64,000 nucleotides of DNA from Hyphomonas chukchiensis (GCF_000682695.1 NZ_AWFG01000002.1:1-64000), one strand, 5' to 3'. Counted from the stretch's first letter, positions 46,825 to 56,289 are shown. Numbers and translations are program-made. The notes: generated by a model not told the origin, from the sequence alone.

Positions 46825-47259
46825 ATGGGGAAAGCCGCGAACAAGACGCAGCAGACCACCCTTTCGCCCGAGGCTTTCATTGCCGGCATTGAGTCTCCGC
46901 GCCGCAAGGCCGACGCGGAGACCCTGCTCGTGTGGTTCGGCGACGTCACCGGCCTGAAGCCGAAGATGTGGGGTCCGTCGATCATCGGCTATGGCCGCTA
47001 TCACTACAAATATGAGAGCGGCCGCGAAGGCGACATGCTGATGACCGGCTTCTCGCCGCGCAAGGCCTCGCTCGTGCTTTACATCATGCCCGGCCATGAG
47101 GGCATGGATGCGTTGCTCGCCCGCCTCGGCAAGCACAAGACCGGGGCAGGTTGCCTCTATATCAACACGCTGGCCGACGTGGATATGGACGTGTTGCGCG
47201 AGATGGTCGAAGAGGGCGTGGCGCATATGCGCGCCACCTATGAGACCTGGGACGAATGA
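46825..47259 (+). CDS. DUF1801 (YdhG-like) protein, second paralogue
   Basis: The 144-residue product aligns with the preceding protein along its whole length: both have MWG/IWG, IIGYGRYHYKYESG and LVLYIMPGHEG segments, showing a tandem duplication. Its stop overlaps the GNAT start by 4 nt (ATGA). Confidence 0.85.
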   Translation: MGKAANKTQQTTLSPEAFIAGIESPRRKADAETLLVWFGDVTGLKPKMWGPSIIGYGRYHYKYESGREGDMLMTGFSPRKASLVLYIMPGHEGMDALLARLGKHKTGAGCLYINTLADVDMDVLREMVEEGVAHMRATYETWDE

Positions 47260-47810
47260 GCGAGACTTTTGTATTCCGTCACCGCGTTGCGACGGAAGAG
47301 GACATACCGGCCATCGTGGACCTGATGAAGGCCTCGATTGCCGAGAACATGAAGGCCTTCCTGTCGGCTGAGGAAATCGCCGCCGCGCAGGAGTCGATGG
47401 GGCTCGACCGCTCCTTGATCAATGATGGCACTTATTTCGTGATCGAGACGGACGTGGACGGCGCGACCGTCATGGCGGCGTGTGGCGGCTGGGGCAAGCG
47501 CCGCACGCTCTATGGCGGCGACCAGACGGCGGGCCGCGACGACTCGCTGGCCGACCCGGCGATCCATGCCGCGCGCATCCGCGCCATGTATACGCATCCG
47601 GGCTGGACGCGGCGGGGCATCGGCTCGCTGCTGCTGGACCTTGGCGAGGGCGCGGCGCGGGAAGCAGGGTTCAAGACGATCGAGCTGGGCTCCACCGTGC
47701 CGGGCTATCCGCTTTATCTGGCGCGGGGGTATGAGCCCTATCACACCGAGGAACAGGTCGCCTCGAACGGTCAGGTGAAGACTGTCATCCATATGCGCAA
47801 GACGCTCTAG
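47256..47810 (+). CDS. GNAT-family N-acetyltransferase
   Basis: The 184-residue protein has the acetyl-CoA-binding motif A, MYTHPGWTRRGIGSLLLDLGE (R/Q-x-x-G-x-G/A at RRGIGS), and a C-terminal YLARGYEPYHTEEQ segment. The substrate is unknown. It is the last of three overlapping or closely spaced genes starting with the DUF1801 pair, and its stop overlaps the convergent flavodoxin gene by 4 nt. Confidence 0.9.
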   Translation: MSETFVFRHRVATEEDIPAIVDLMKASIAENMKAFLSAEEIAAAQESMGLDRSLINDGTYFVIETDVDGATVMAACGGWGKRRTLYGGDQTAGRDDSLADPAIHAARIRAMYTHPGWTRRGIGSLLLDLGEGAAREAGFKTIELGSTVPGYPLYLARGYEPYHTEEQVASNGQVKTVIHMRKTL

Positions 47811-48292
47811 AACGCGCCCATGGCGAGGCCGGCGCCAAGGGCCTGGCCGAGATTGGCGCAGCGTGTGAGGCCCGCCTCGGGAATGGTCTTTGGCGCGAGG
47901 ATGTCTTCCTGCGTCTGCGCATTGGTGCAGATGATGATTGGCGGCTGGGCTTCCTTGAGCCGCCAGCCCATCGCGATGCGGCGGATCTGGCGGGCGGCAT
48001 TCTCGCCATCTGACCCTGCGCAAACCATCTGGGCATAGGGACGGCCCTCGACCTGACCGAGCATCGGGTAATAGCAGCGGTCGAAGAATTCCTTCATCTC
48101 GCCGGAGAGGCCTGCGAGATTTTCCGGCGCGGCGAAAAGGAAGCCGCTGGCGGCGAACATGTCGAACGGGGTCGTGTCTTCGGCGCGCTTGAGGATGGTC
48201 TCGGTTTCGGCGCGCGCAGCTTCGGCGGCCGCCTCTGCCATTTGCAGGGTGCCACCAGTGCGGGAGTGCCAGACGATAAGGAGTTGCGCCAT
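47807..48292 (-). CDS. Flavodoxin-like/NADPH-dependent FMN reductase family protein
   Basis: The 161-residue protein begins MAQLLIVWHSRTGGTLQMAEAAAEA, where SRTGGT is the FMN-phosphate-binding loop. FAAPENLAGLSGEMKEFFDRCYY follows as the second flavin loop. It is likely a small flavin-dependent reductase. ATG 48292 is chosen because the upstream frame lacks homology. It is convergent with the GNAT gene. Confidence 0.86.
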   Translation of the reverse strand: MAQLLIVWHSRTGGTLQMAEAAAEAARAETETILKRAEDTTPFDMFAASGFLFAAPENLAGLSGEMKEFFDRCYYPMLGQVEGRPYAQMVCAGSDGENAARQIRRIAMGWRLKEAQPPIIICTNAQTQEDILAPKTIPEAGLTRCANLGQALGAGLAMGAF

Positions 48293-48413
48293 GTTCGCGT
48301 CATAAAACGAAATGTGCGGGATAGGCAATCCGGCCGATGGCGAGAATGTACAATCCCCGCGCCGCGGCGACAGGCAGCATGGTCTCAAGGATACCATGAC
48401 GGGGGAACGGACA

Positions 48414-50312
48414 ATGTCGCAGGCCTGGAAATCGATTCTTCAAACACTCGGCACGGCGATTGCCCTGATGGCGCTGGCGCCGTCCGCGTTGGCGGAATCA
48501 ACCGATGCCACGCTCAAGGCGGACATGGCCGCCTGCAAGCAGGCGAACGACAACAAGGCCTGCGAGGAGGCCTATGACTATTACGACGCCCGACTGGACG
48601 ATGCGAAGGGCAAGAAGGCGGCGGGTTACGTGGCCGAGATGGTCGTGCTGGCAGATACGGGGTGTGCTGCAGGCAATGGCTGGCTCTGCACCGAAATCGG
48701 CGTGTCGTACAAGAACGGTTACAAGGGGCGGGCCGAGGACCAGGTGCTCGGGCTGCAGCATAATCTGAGGGCCTGCGATCTCGGCAATGGTCTTGGCTGC
48801 GCCCGGACGGGGCAGGCGTATCAGACGGGAAAGGGGGTCGCGAAGGACGAGGCGGAGGCGACGCGATATTATCTGAAGGGCTGTGAGCTGGATGGTTCGA
48901 ACGGCTGCCAGTATCAGGCCTATCTCGTGCTGCTGCAGTATCTGAACAGGATACCCTATTCCAAGGATGCCATTGAAACGCTGAAGGGCCGGTGCGCCGA
49001 TACGGGCCTTGACGGGGCGGCATGTGTCGAACTCGGCAAGGCGTCCTTCTACGGTGCCTACGATATGCCGGAGGACGAAAAGCAGGCGCGAATATACTGG
49101 GGCAAGGCCTGCGCGCGCGCCGTTTATGCGCCCGGGTGCACGCTGCGCGCGCTGCTCGTGCTGAGTGATACGGACATGAGGGAGCCGCATTCGCCGGACA
49201 ATCTGAACGGTATACAAAGCCTTTATCGCGGCTGCCTGCTGGGTGACCTTCCGGCGTGCGAATTCATGGTTTTCGCCGGGCAGGAATATGCATGGGACTA
49301 TGAGGACGTTGTTGCACAGGGCATGTATGGCCGCTGCCTGGCGAAGCCGTCCGTCGAGGACTGTACGATGTCGGGCAAGGCGTTCAGGAACTACAGATTT
49401 CCGGACCATCCGCTGAAGGGTGAAGTAGCGAGCGACAAGTCGATGCGAGCCCTGACGACGGCGTGCAGGGAATTCAACGTCGCATGCGTCGATGTCGCCA
49501 ATTCCTATCTGGAAGATCAGAAGTTTACCATGGGGTCCGCCAACCTCGCCATCGGCGTGCTGGAATCTGCTTGCGAAAAAGGCGACGCAGCGGCCTGCGC
49601 ACGCAAGGATGAAGTGGTCGCGGAAACCGGCGGCGTCACGGGCAGCTATATCGACCCCATGCTGAACGATGACGAGCGCTTCCTGCTCGCGCGGTTCGAC
49701 ATCGAAAGCGGTGAGACACAGCGAGGCCGGGAGACGATGCAATGGCTGGCCTTCATGGGCCACACGCACGCCCAGCTCTACCTCGCCTATGCCTACGAGA
49801 ATGGCCTGAGCGTGGCGCAAAAGGATGCAAGCGGACGGATGCCGGACCTGCCCTATACGGTCAGCGACAAGGAGAGAATGATCTACGAGCTGTTCGATGC
49901 GGCAGCGAAGAAGGGCGTACCCGACGCGGCCATGAAGGTTGCCGTAATCAAGTATTCCGAGAACGACCACGAGGGCAGCGACAGCTATGAGAGCGCGATT
50001 TACAACGCGCTCTATCTCGGTGCCGACGGCGCCCAGCAGTTCTACGATGCCGTCATCGCCCAGAACAAGGCGCGGACCGAGGCCCAACTCGCAGCGATCC
50101 GCGAGATGAACCGCCAGAACATCCAGTCGCGCGACAACATGGATCGCCAGACGGTGCAGAGCGCGTGGGACCAGTATTACAAGCGCCAGGAAGAGCGGAA
50201 AGAAGCCGAGGGCGGCGAGGTCTGCGGCACGGTCTATGGCGAAGGCAACTCGACCTATCGCACGTGCATGTCACGGGCGACGGCGATGAAACATTATCGC
50301 GGGAATTTCTGA
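48414..50312 (+). CDS. Secreted Sel1/Hcp-like protein with ten cysteine pairs
   Basis: The 632-residue protein has a signal peptide (residues 1-27, ending PSALA). Between about 41 and 394 it contains ten cysteine pairs, for example 41/50, 84/92, 121/129, 157/165, 194/204, 233/242, 274/282, 307/316, 350/357 and 386/394, spaced 7-10 apart and repeating every 33-43 residues. GKGVAKDEAEATRYYLKGCELDGSNGC is close to disulfide-bridged Sel1-like repeats of Helicobacter Hcp proteins. The rest is helical, ending in a charged segment and a last Cys pair. The start is ATG 48414 after GGGGGAACGG; ATG 48396 is possible. Function unknown; envelope location inferred. Next gene starts 2 nt later. Confidence 0.78.
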   Translation: MSQAWKSILQTLGTAIALMALAPSALAESTDATLKADMAACKQANDNKACEEAYDYYDARLDDAKGKKAAGYVAEMVVLADTGCAAGNGWLCTEIGVSYKNGYKGRAEDQVLGLQHNLRACDLGNGLGCARTGQAYQTGKGVAKDEAEATRYYLKGCELDGSNGCQYQAYLVLLQYLNRIPYSKDAIETLKGRCADTGLDGAACVELGKASFYGAYDMPEDEKQARIYWGKACARAVYAPGCTLRALLVLSDTDMREPHSPDNLNGIQSLYRGCLLGDLPACEFMVFAGQEYAWDYEDVVAQGMYGRCLAKPSVEDCTMSGKAFRNYRFPDHPLKGEVASDKSMRALTTACREFNVACVDVANSYLEDQKFTMGSANLAIGVLESACEKGDAAACARKDEVVAETGGVTGSYIDPMLNDDERFLLARFDIESGETQRGRETMQWLAFMGHTHAQLYLAYAYENGLSVAQKDASGRMPDLPYTVSDKERMIYELFDAAAKKGVPDAAMKVAVIKYSENDHEGSDSYESAIYNALYLGADGAQQFYDAVIAQNKARTEAQLAAIREMNRQNIQSRDNMDRQTVQSAWDQYYKRQEERKEAEGGEVCGTVYGEGNSTYRTCMSRATAMKHYRGNF

Positions 50313-50314
50313 CA

Positions 50315-52297
50315 ATGGGGATGCGCATGATCCGGATGATTGGGGCGATGTGGCTGGCGCTCGCCATGGGGATGTTTGCAACCGCGATTGCCCAGGAGCC
50401 AGGGACGCCTCCCGTAGCGCAAGTCGCGCTTGATCCGGGTGTGCCATTGAAGGCGCCGAAGAATGGTACACTGAGCGCCCTGTCGCCGATCGGAAAAGTG
50501 CTGGTCGGGTGGGAGGCGAAGAAGAAATGGGGACTGGAGCGCGGCGACGCAGTGCCCTTCCATTATGCGCGCTACACGGTGAGCGCCGACACCAAGGTCA
50601 AGAAGGGCACCGCCCGCGCCGGCACTGACCTCTACGGCATCTATTACAAGAGCGCCAATGGCAGCTCGAAGAAGGATGGCGACTGGGTGGTCAAACCGGA
50701 ATGGTCCGGCCTTTTTCCGCTGAACACAGACCAGATGCTGGTGCGGGCACCGGGGACGGAGACCTGGTATGTGCTGCGCCTGTCGAACGGCAAGCTCAAG
50801 CAGCTCGACGATGGCGAGATTGCAATCACCCATATCGTGGATGAGGAAGTGACCGATCTCGTCAATCTCTATGGCGATGAGCTCTATTATCTTGTCACCG
50901 CCGACAATGGCACGAGCCAGACGATCCGCCTTCTCAGCTGGAACGCGTTCGAGCAGGAATTCTCGCTGCGCGCGCCGATCGACAATGTCGTGCCAGCCGC
51001 GACGCTTGGCGAGCCTCCGGTCAAGGTGACGATGCATCAGGATTTCTTCGTGCGCCGCTACAAGGCGGACGGATCGGCCTATGATTTCGTGGTCGTCAGT
51101 GACCCGGCTTCGACAAAGAATGTCCAGCCGCGTGTCGCATCGACACTGGAGGTGACCTACCCGTTCAAGCAGGCGATGTATGTGCTGGATGCCGAAAAGC
51201 AGCTCTATCTGCCGGTCGAGGATGAAATGTCACTGTCAGCCATGAGAAACGCGCAGGAGAACAATCCGGATTTTCTCGGTGTGCGCCCGGTTGGCCTCGG
51301 CGTGACGACCGGCACCAGGGAACATCCGCTGGAAGCCTACAAGGATGGCTTCATGGTCGCCGTGTGGAACACGCCGAAGGGCGAGCGCCTTGCCGTGCTC
51401 AAGCCCGACTGGCGCAGCTACATGTATTCCATCGATACCTGGAGCGCGGCCTACAAGCCGGAAAGGTCGACCTATTATTTCAACTATCTGAATCCGCATC
51501 ATGCCGCGGCTTCGAAATCATGGGCAGCCTATAGCGAGATCTATCCGATCTACATACCCGACGAGGTTCGCAATGACCCCGATCCGGAGCTCGCCATATA
51601 CAGTGGCATTTATTGCGTGGGGCCCGATGGGACCGTCGATGTGAACGTGGTGCAGGCCGGTTTCGCTGACGGCTGGTACTTCCGCGCCAACCCGGAACGG
51701 CTGGAGGACATGGACGCGGCGCGCGAATTCGTTGCGCAGGCCATGACGGTTGAGGGACGCCGCGCCGTGCATGCCCATCTGGGGAAACTGATCGCTGACA
51801 AGCAGGACAGGATTGCCGCCTCGGAACTTCGCAAGAAGGAGGCTGAGCAGGCAGCGATCGTGGCGCGCCGCGAGGCCCAGGAGAAGGCGCTCGAGGCCAA
51901 GCATGGGGAGATCAGATCCCTCCTGGCAAGGGGAGACTATTACCGCGCACTGGACCTTGCCTATATCGAACCCCGTTTCCTGCCCGAGGCCATCAAGGCG
52001 ACGATGGATGCGGGCTATGAAAACCTGGTCACGCTCGAGATGGCCGAGTCCTGCATGTACTGGGCGGACAACTGGCAGGCCGCCTATTGCGGCAACCGGA
52101 TCTGGAAACTGAAGCCGCCATCGAACCGGACGGTGCAGTACGGCCCGGCCTATTCAGGCTCGTCGAGCGGCTCATCGGCCGCAGCAGATACCAGCCAGTA
52201 TGACATCATGGAGGCGGCCCGCCAGAGCTCGCGCGATGCCTACAATAGCGGCCGTACTGGCAGCTATCTCTGCGGCTCTGGCCAGTCCTGCAACTAG
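50315..52297 (+). CDS. Secreted protein of unknown function with coiled-coil and Cys tail
   Basis: The 660-residue protein has a signal peptide (MIGAMWLALAMGMFATAIAQ). The first 430 residues are beta-rich, with segments such as DGDWVVKPEWSGLFPLNTDQ and WYVLRLSNGKLKQLDDGE that resemble WG-type beta-propeller repeats, an inference only. A charged helical stretch follows (LIADKQDRIAASELRKKEAE) and looks like a coiled coil. The Ser/Gly-rich tail ends LCGSGQSCN. It starts 2 nt after the cysteine-pair gene, so it is translated with it; ATG 50315, 50321 and 50327 are all possible starts. Family unknown. Confidence 0.72.
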   Translation: MGMRMIRMIGAMWLALAMGMFATAIAQEPGTPPVAQVALDPGVPLKAPKNGTLSALSPIGKVLVGWEAKKKWGLERGDAVPFHYARYTVSADTKVKKGTARAGTDLYGIYYKSANGSSKKDGDWVVKPEWSGLFPLNTDQMLVRAPGTETWYVLRLSNGKLKQLDDGEIAITHIVDEEVTDLVNLYGDELYYLVTADNGTSQTIRLLSWNAFEQEFSLRAPIDNVVPAATLGEPPVKVTMHQDFFVRRYKADGSAYDFVVVSDPASTKNVQPRVASTLEVTYPFKQAMYVLDAEKQLYLPVEDEMSLSAMRNAQENNPDFLGVRPVGLGVTTGTREHPLEAYKDGFMVAVWNTPKGERLAVLKPDWRSYMYSIDTWSAAYKPERSTYYFNYLNPHHAAASKSWAAYSEIYPIYIPDEVRNDPDPELAIYSGIYCVGPDGTVDVNVVQAGFADGWYFRANPERLEDMDAAREFVAQAMTVEGRRAVHAHLGKLIADKQDRIAASELRKKEAEQAAIVARREAQEKALEAKHGEIRSLLARGDYYRALDLAYIEPRFLPEAIKATMDAGYENLVTLEMAESCMYWADNWQAAYCGNRIWKLKPPSNRTVQYGPAYSGSSSGSSAAADTSQYDIMEAARQSSRDAYNSGRTGSYLCGSGQSCN

Positions 52298-52305
52298 CGT
52301 CCGCG

Positions 52306-52983
52306 CTAGTCGTCAAAGCCCCGGAACACGGCCGCTTCGTCGACGGACTTGCGGGTTGAGACGACGGCGTTGGCGGGGAAGCTGTCGTCTGGCCAGCCCA
52401 TGGCGACGCAGGTCTGGATGACCTGATCGTCGGGGATGCCGGCATGTTCGCGCACGACGGGGCTCTGCATGATGCCCTGCGAGTTGATCACACAGCCAAG
52501 GCCCCTGGACCATGCGGCGTTGACGAGGCAGTTGACCACGCCGCCGCAGTCGAAGGGCGCGATGTCGCTGCCCTGAATGGACTTGTCATAGGTGATGACG
52601 ATGGAGACCGGCGCGTCGAACTGGCGGAAGCCGCGCAGCACCCAGTCATGGCGCTTTTCCTTGTCGTGACGCTCGATGCCCATGGCTTCGAAGAGCTGGA
52701 TGGCGATGCCGATCTGGCGCTCGCGGTGGACGCCTTCATAGCCGGGGCCCATGCGAAATTCGCGACTGTCGGGCACGCCGGCAAGGTTGCGTTCGACATT
52801 GCCTTCGCGGATCTTGTCGAGGACGTCACCGGCGACGACGTAGAAGTTCCAGGGCTGGGTGTTGAGCGAGGTGGGCGCGCGCATCGCGAGTTCAAGCACC
52901 TCGCGGATCAGGGCCTTGGGAACGGGTTTCTTCTGGTAGCCGCGAATGCTGCGCCGGCCCATGATCACGTCATCGAATTCCAT
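52306..52983 (-). CDS. Nitroreductase family protein
   Basis: The 225-residue FMN enzyme begins MEFDDVIMGRRSIRGY, with the FMN-binding RRSIRGY motif, APTSLNTQPWNFYVV and the C-terminal VAMGWPDDSFPAN typical of the NfsB/oxygen-insensitive group. It uses NAD(P)H to reduce nitro compounds or quinones. It ends 8 nt from the stop of the convergent secreted gene and is the next gene after the GMC oxidoreductase on the minus strand, 73 nt away. Confidence 0.92.
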   Translation of the reverse strand: MEFDDVIMGRRSIRGYQKKPVPKALIREVLELAMRAPTSLNTQPWNFYVVAGDVLDKIREGNVERNLAGVPDSREFRMGPGYEGVHRERQIGIAIQLFEAMGIERHDKEKRHDWVLRGFRQFDAPVSIVITYDKSIQGSDIAPFDCGGVVNCLVNAAWSRGLGCVINSQGIMQSPVVREHAGIPDDQVIQTCVAMGWPDDSFPANAVVSTRKSVDEAAVFRGFDD

Positions 52984-53056
52984 CTGGAAGCTCCCTTATT
53001 TTATTGTGCCTGTTTAGGCATATCGGGGCGGGCTCGCCACCCTGCCGTTGCGACAA

Positions 53057-54655
53057 TCAGCCGACCATCTGCCGCGAGACCTTGTCGGCGATCATGATGG
53101 TGGGCGTGTTCGTGTTGCCGGACGTGATGGTCGGCATGACCGAGGCGTCGATGACACGCAGGCCCGTGGTGCCGATGACGCGCAGGTCGCTGTCGGTGAC
53201 GGCGAGCGGATCATCCGGGCGGCCCATGCGGGCGGTGCCGACGGGATGGAAGATGGTCGTGCCGATGTCGCCTGCAGCGCGGGCGAGTGATGCGTCGTCA
53301 TCACCAACGGCGGGGCCGGGCAGGATTTCGGCGGGGCCGTAGGGCGCGAGCGAGGGCTGTGCCATGAGGCGGCGGGTGACGCGGATGGCGTCGGCGGCGA
53401 CACGGCGGTCGTCTTCGGTCGCGAGATAGTTTGGCGCGATGACGGGCCTGGCGTGTGGGTCAGCGGAGGGGACGCGGACCTCGCCGCGCGAAGTGGGGCG
53501 CAGGTTGCAGGCGCTGACGGTGATGGCGGGCGTGCGGTGGAGCGGCGAGCCGAACTTGTCGAGCGAGAGGGGCTGGACGTGGAATTCGAGATTGGCGCGG
53601 GCCTGTGAGGGATCGGAACGCGTGAAGATGCCGAGCTGCGACGGGGCCATGGTGAGCGGGCCGCGCTGGCGCAGGGCATAGTCGAGGCCCATCAGGGCGC
53701 GGCGGGGCAGGGAGTGGTAGGTCTCGTTCAGGGTGCGGGCGCCGGTGACGGCATAGATGGCGCGCTGCTGCAGATGGTCCTGCAGGTTGCGGCCAAGGCC
53801 GGGGCGGTCGATGCGGGTTTGGATGCCCGCGGACTGGAGCGCGGCGCCGGGGCCGATGCCGGAGCGCTGGAGGATCTGGACCGAACCGATGGCACCGGCC
53901 GAGACGATGACCTCGGCGCGGCAGCGGGCGGTGTGGCGGGCGCCGTTCTGGATATACTCGATGCCGACGGCGCGGGTGCCGTCCATGACGAGGCGGTCGG
54001 CGAGGCAGCCGGTCTCGACGCGGAGGTTCGGCCGTTTGCGGGCGGGCCGCAGGAAGCCGCGCGCAGCGGACCAGCGGAGGCCCCGTTTCTGGTTCACATG
54101 GAAATAGGAGGAGCCTTCATTGTCGCCTGTGTTGAAGTCCGGCACGGCCGGCACGCCCATGTCGCTGGCGGCGCTGCGCACGGCGTCGAGGATGGGCCAG
54201 GTGACGCGCGGGGCCTCGACACGCCACTCGCCGCCAGTGGCGTGATGGTCGCTGTCGCCGAGGAAATGATCCTCGATGCGGCGGAAGACGGGGAGGACAT
54301 CCGACCAGCTCCAGCCGGGCAGGCCAAGGCTCGCCCAATGGTCATAGTCGGCAGCCTGACCGCGCATCGAGATCATGGCATTGATGGCGGACGAGCCGCC
54401 GAGCACCTTGCCGCGCGGATAGGCGAGGGCGCGGCCATTCAGGCCGGGTTCGGCCACAGTCTCGAACATCCAGTCGGCGCGCGGATTGCCGATGGCGAAG
54501 AGATAGCCGACGGGAATGTGGAACCAGATCCAGTTGTCGGCGCCGCCTGCCTCCAGCAGGAGGACGCTATGCCTGCCCGATGCGGAGAGGCGGTTGGCGA
54601 CGACGCAGCCGGCGGAACCCGCGCCGACTATGATGTAATCGTATTCGGTTTGCAC
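53057..54655 (-). CDS. GMC-family oxidoreductase (choline dehydrogenase-like)
   Basis: The 532-residue FAD enzyme has the dinucleotide motif GAGSAGC (11-17), LGGSSAINAMISMRG, and a C-terminal FHPVGTARMG and TNTPTIMIADK with the active His and Asn of the family. It oxidises an alcohol substrate. The GTG start 54655 has AAGGCAGG upstream. ATG 54697 would add 14 residues and overlap the AraC gene by 29 nt. The substrate is unknown. Confidence 0.9.
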   Translation of the reverse strand: MQTEYDYIIVGAGSAGCVVANRLSASGRHSVLLLEAGGADNWIWFHIPVGYLFAIGNPRADWMFETVAEPGLNGRALAYPRGKVLGGSSAINAMISMRGQAADYDHWASLGLPGWSWSDVLPVFRRIEDHFLGDSDHHATGGEWRVEAPRVTWPILDAVRSAASDMGVPAVPDFNTGDNEGSSYFHVNQKRGLRWSAARGFLRPARKRPNLRVETGCLADRLVMDGTRAVGIEYIQNGARHTARCRAEVIVSAGAIGSVQILQRSGIGPGAALQSAGIQTRIDRPGLGRNLQDHLQQRAIYAVTGARTLNETYHSLPRRALMGLDYALRQRGPLTMAPSQLGIFTRSDPSQARANLEFHVQPLSLDKFGSPLHRTPAITVSACNLRPTSRGEVRVPSADPHARPVIAPNYLATEDDRRVAADAIRVTRRLMAQPSLAPYGPAEILPGPAVGDDDASLARAAGDIGTTIFHPVGTARMGRPDDPLAVTDSDLRVIGTTGLRVIDASVMPTITSGNTNTPTIMIADKVSRQMVG

Positions 54656-54668
54656 GTCGCGGCCTGCC

Positions 54669-55514
54669 TTACCCGACGAGGCTGAAGGGGGATTCATGGG
54701 CGATCTGGAGGCGTTCCTTCAGGGTCTGGCGGACGAGGAGGTGCGCGCCCTTTATGAACTCGCTGGGTGTGCGGCCGTTGAAATGCTTGAACTCGCGAAT
54801 GAAGTGCGACTGGTCGAAATAGGCCGTGGTGGCGATGTCGCGCCAGTCTGTCAGTTCCTGCCAGGTCAGGCGATTGGCGGAGTGGAGGGCGCGGAACTTG
54901 CGGTGGAGGCGCTTGGGCGCGCTGCCGAAATAGAGCTTGCAGAGGCGCTCGACCTGGCGGGCCGAGATGTCGGTGGCGGCTAGGAGGTCTTCCAGTTCGT
55001 TGGGCTCGGGATCGGTGATCCATCGGGTGGCGAGGGCGAGGAATTCCTCGTGGACGCGGCGGGCGGGATCGTCCAGCGCGGCGAAGAGCGTGTCGGCGGC
55101 GGCCGCGCGGCTGGCGGCATCGGGGGCGTCGAAGACGGGCTGGATATGGTGCAGGCATTCCGGTGGCACATGGTCGGCGAACGGCACGGTGCGGTCTGCC
55201 AGCGTGTCCGCAGGAATGCCCAGCATGCGGGCCCAGCCGAGCGGCGTGACCGCAGCGCCGAAGATGAGCGTGTCATCGTCAAAGCCGACACTGCACCATT
55301 TATAGGTCGGGCCGCAGAGCAGGGCCGAGCCGGCGGGAAACGTTTCCGGCTTGCCGTTCATGTTGGTGCGGACGGCGCCCCGGATGACGAAGCGGACATT
55401 GGCGATTTCGGCGCGCATGACATCGTCGAAGCCGACGGGGATGGTGGTGTCATAATAGCTGCCGACAAGGGCGCGGATATCGGCGCGGGGGAGGACATAT
55501 TCGAACTGCATCAT
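54669..55514 (-). CDS. AraC-family transcriptional regulator
   Basis: The 281-residue protein has an N-terminal effector domain and a C-terminal double helix-turn-helix (LEDLLAATDISARQVERLC and ATTAYFDQSHFIREFKHFNGRTPSEF). It lies just upstream of the GMC oxidoreductase on the same strand, 13 nt apart with GTG 54655, and probably controls it. ATG 55514 is chosen; a second ATG follows at 55511. Confidence 0.88.
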   Translation of the reverse strand: MMQFEYVLPRADIRALVGSYYDTTIPVGFDDVMRAEIANVRFVIRGAVRTNMNGKPETFPAGSALLCGPTYKWCSVGFDDDTLIFGAAVTPLGWARMLGIPADTLADRTVPFADHVPPECLHHIQPVFDAPDAASRAAAADTLFAALDDPARRVHEEFLALATRWITDPEPNELEDLLAATDISARQVERLCKLYFGSAPKRLHRKFRALHSANRLTWQELTDWRDIATTAYFDQSHFIREFKHFNGRTPSEFIKGAHLLVRQTLKERLQIAHESPFSLVG

Positions 55515-55935
55515 GGGTATACGCTCCCTCTCGCAGGCCTGATGCCCGTCCTGGTTCTGATGCAAGTTGAACAGGATGGCGAATTTATACAATCCCGGAT
55601 TCGGATTTGCGGAAATAATCCCTGATCGCCCATCCGGTTCGGATGCCCGTCAAGGCCGAGCTGGACAGGCGTTTCGCAAGGGGGATTCCTTGCTTCTGCC
55701 TGCCTGGGGATAGGCGGCGGGAGGCGTGAGTGAGCGCCGAACGGAATGAGCTGGTTAAGGGGACGCACCGCTGTGGATCGGGACCGATAGCCCGCGCCAC
55801 GGTGACCACTGCGATCATTCGCAGTGGTCAGCTCACTTCGGTCGCTTCACCGACTGACATGACGACCAGCACATGCGGCCGGCATGGCGAGGCCATCCGG
55901 TTGCGTGAGTATGGGGTTTGGCAGGCAGGGAGGCG
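55515..55935. other. 421-nt intergenic region
   Basis: The stretch contains the promoter zone of the AraC-GMC genes and a perfect 12-bp hairpin at 55803-55830. I see no convincing gene in any frame. Confidence 0.6.
55803..55830. repeat. Perfect 12-bp inverted repeat
   Basis: TGACCACTGCGA at 55803-55814 and TCGCAGTGGTCA at 55819-55830 form a perfect dyad with the 4-nt loop TCAT. It lies downstream of the minus-strand hypothetical gene (55936) and about 290 nt upstream of the AraC start. It lacks a T run, so it might be a terminator, attachment site or operator. Confidence 0.6.
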
Positions 55936-56289
55936 TCAGGACGTGTCGGGCGCCTGGCGGGCCGGAATCAGATGCCATTCGCAGAGAGGCAGGACGGGCG
56001 CCGGACGCGCAGGCCGGGCCACAGCCGCGACGGTTTCAGGCATGTCGGATGCGAGGCCGGGCGCGGCCCATGCGGGCACGGACGGGGCCTCGTAAGTATA
56101 GCGTGAGGGATCGCGCGGGGCGTCGCTGATGAAGTCCACATGGAGATTGCCGAAGCGATCGACGCGGAAGAGCACGTCGCGCTTGGTGGACTGTATCCAC
56201 GTCCCAAGGCGCCAGAGCTGGAACCATAGCCATGGCCAGCAGAGCGGATACACGAAGGCATATACACGGGCGCGGGCGGGAAGATCCAT
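55936..56289 (-). CDS. Hypothetical membrane-associated protein
   Basis: The 117-residue protein opens with a Trp-rich segment (VYAFVYPLCWPWLWFQLWRL) that could insert in a membrane, then a charged segment with FRVDRFGNLHVDFISDAPRD and a Pro/Ala-rich tail. The pattern of an in-membrane start and conserved-looking polar core suggests a real gene. No family is recognised. Confidence 0.55.
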   Translation of the reverse strand: MDLPARARVYAFVYPLCWPWLWFQLWRLGTWIQSTKRDVLFRVDRFGNLHVDFISDAPRDPSRYTYEAPSVPAWAAPGLASDMPETVAAVARPARPAPVLPLCEWHLIPARQAPDTS

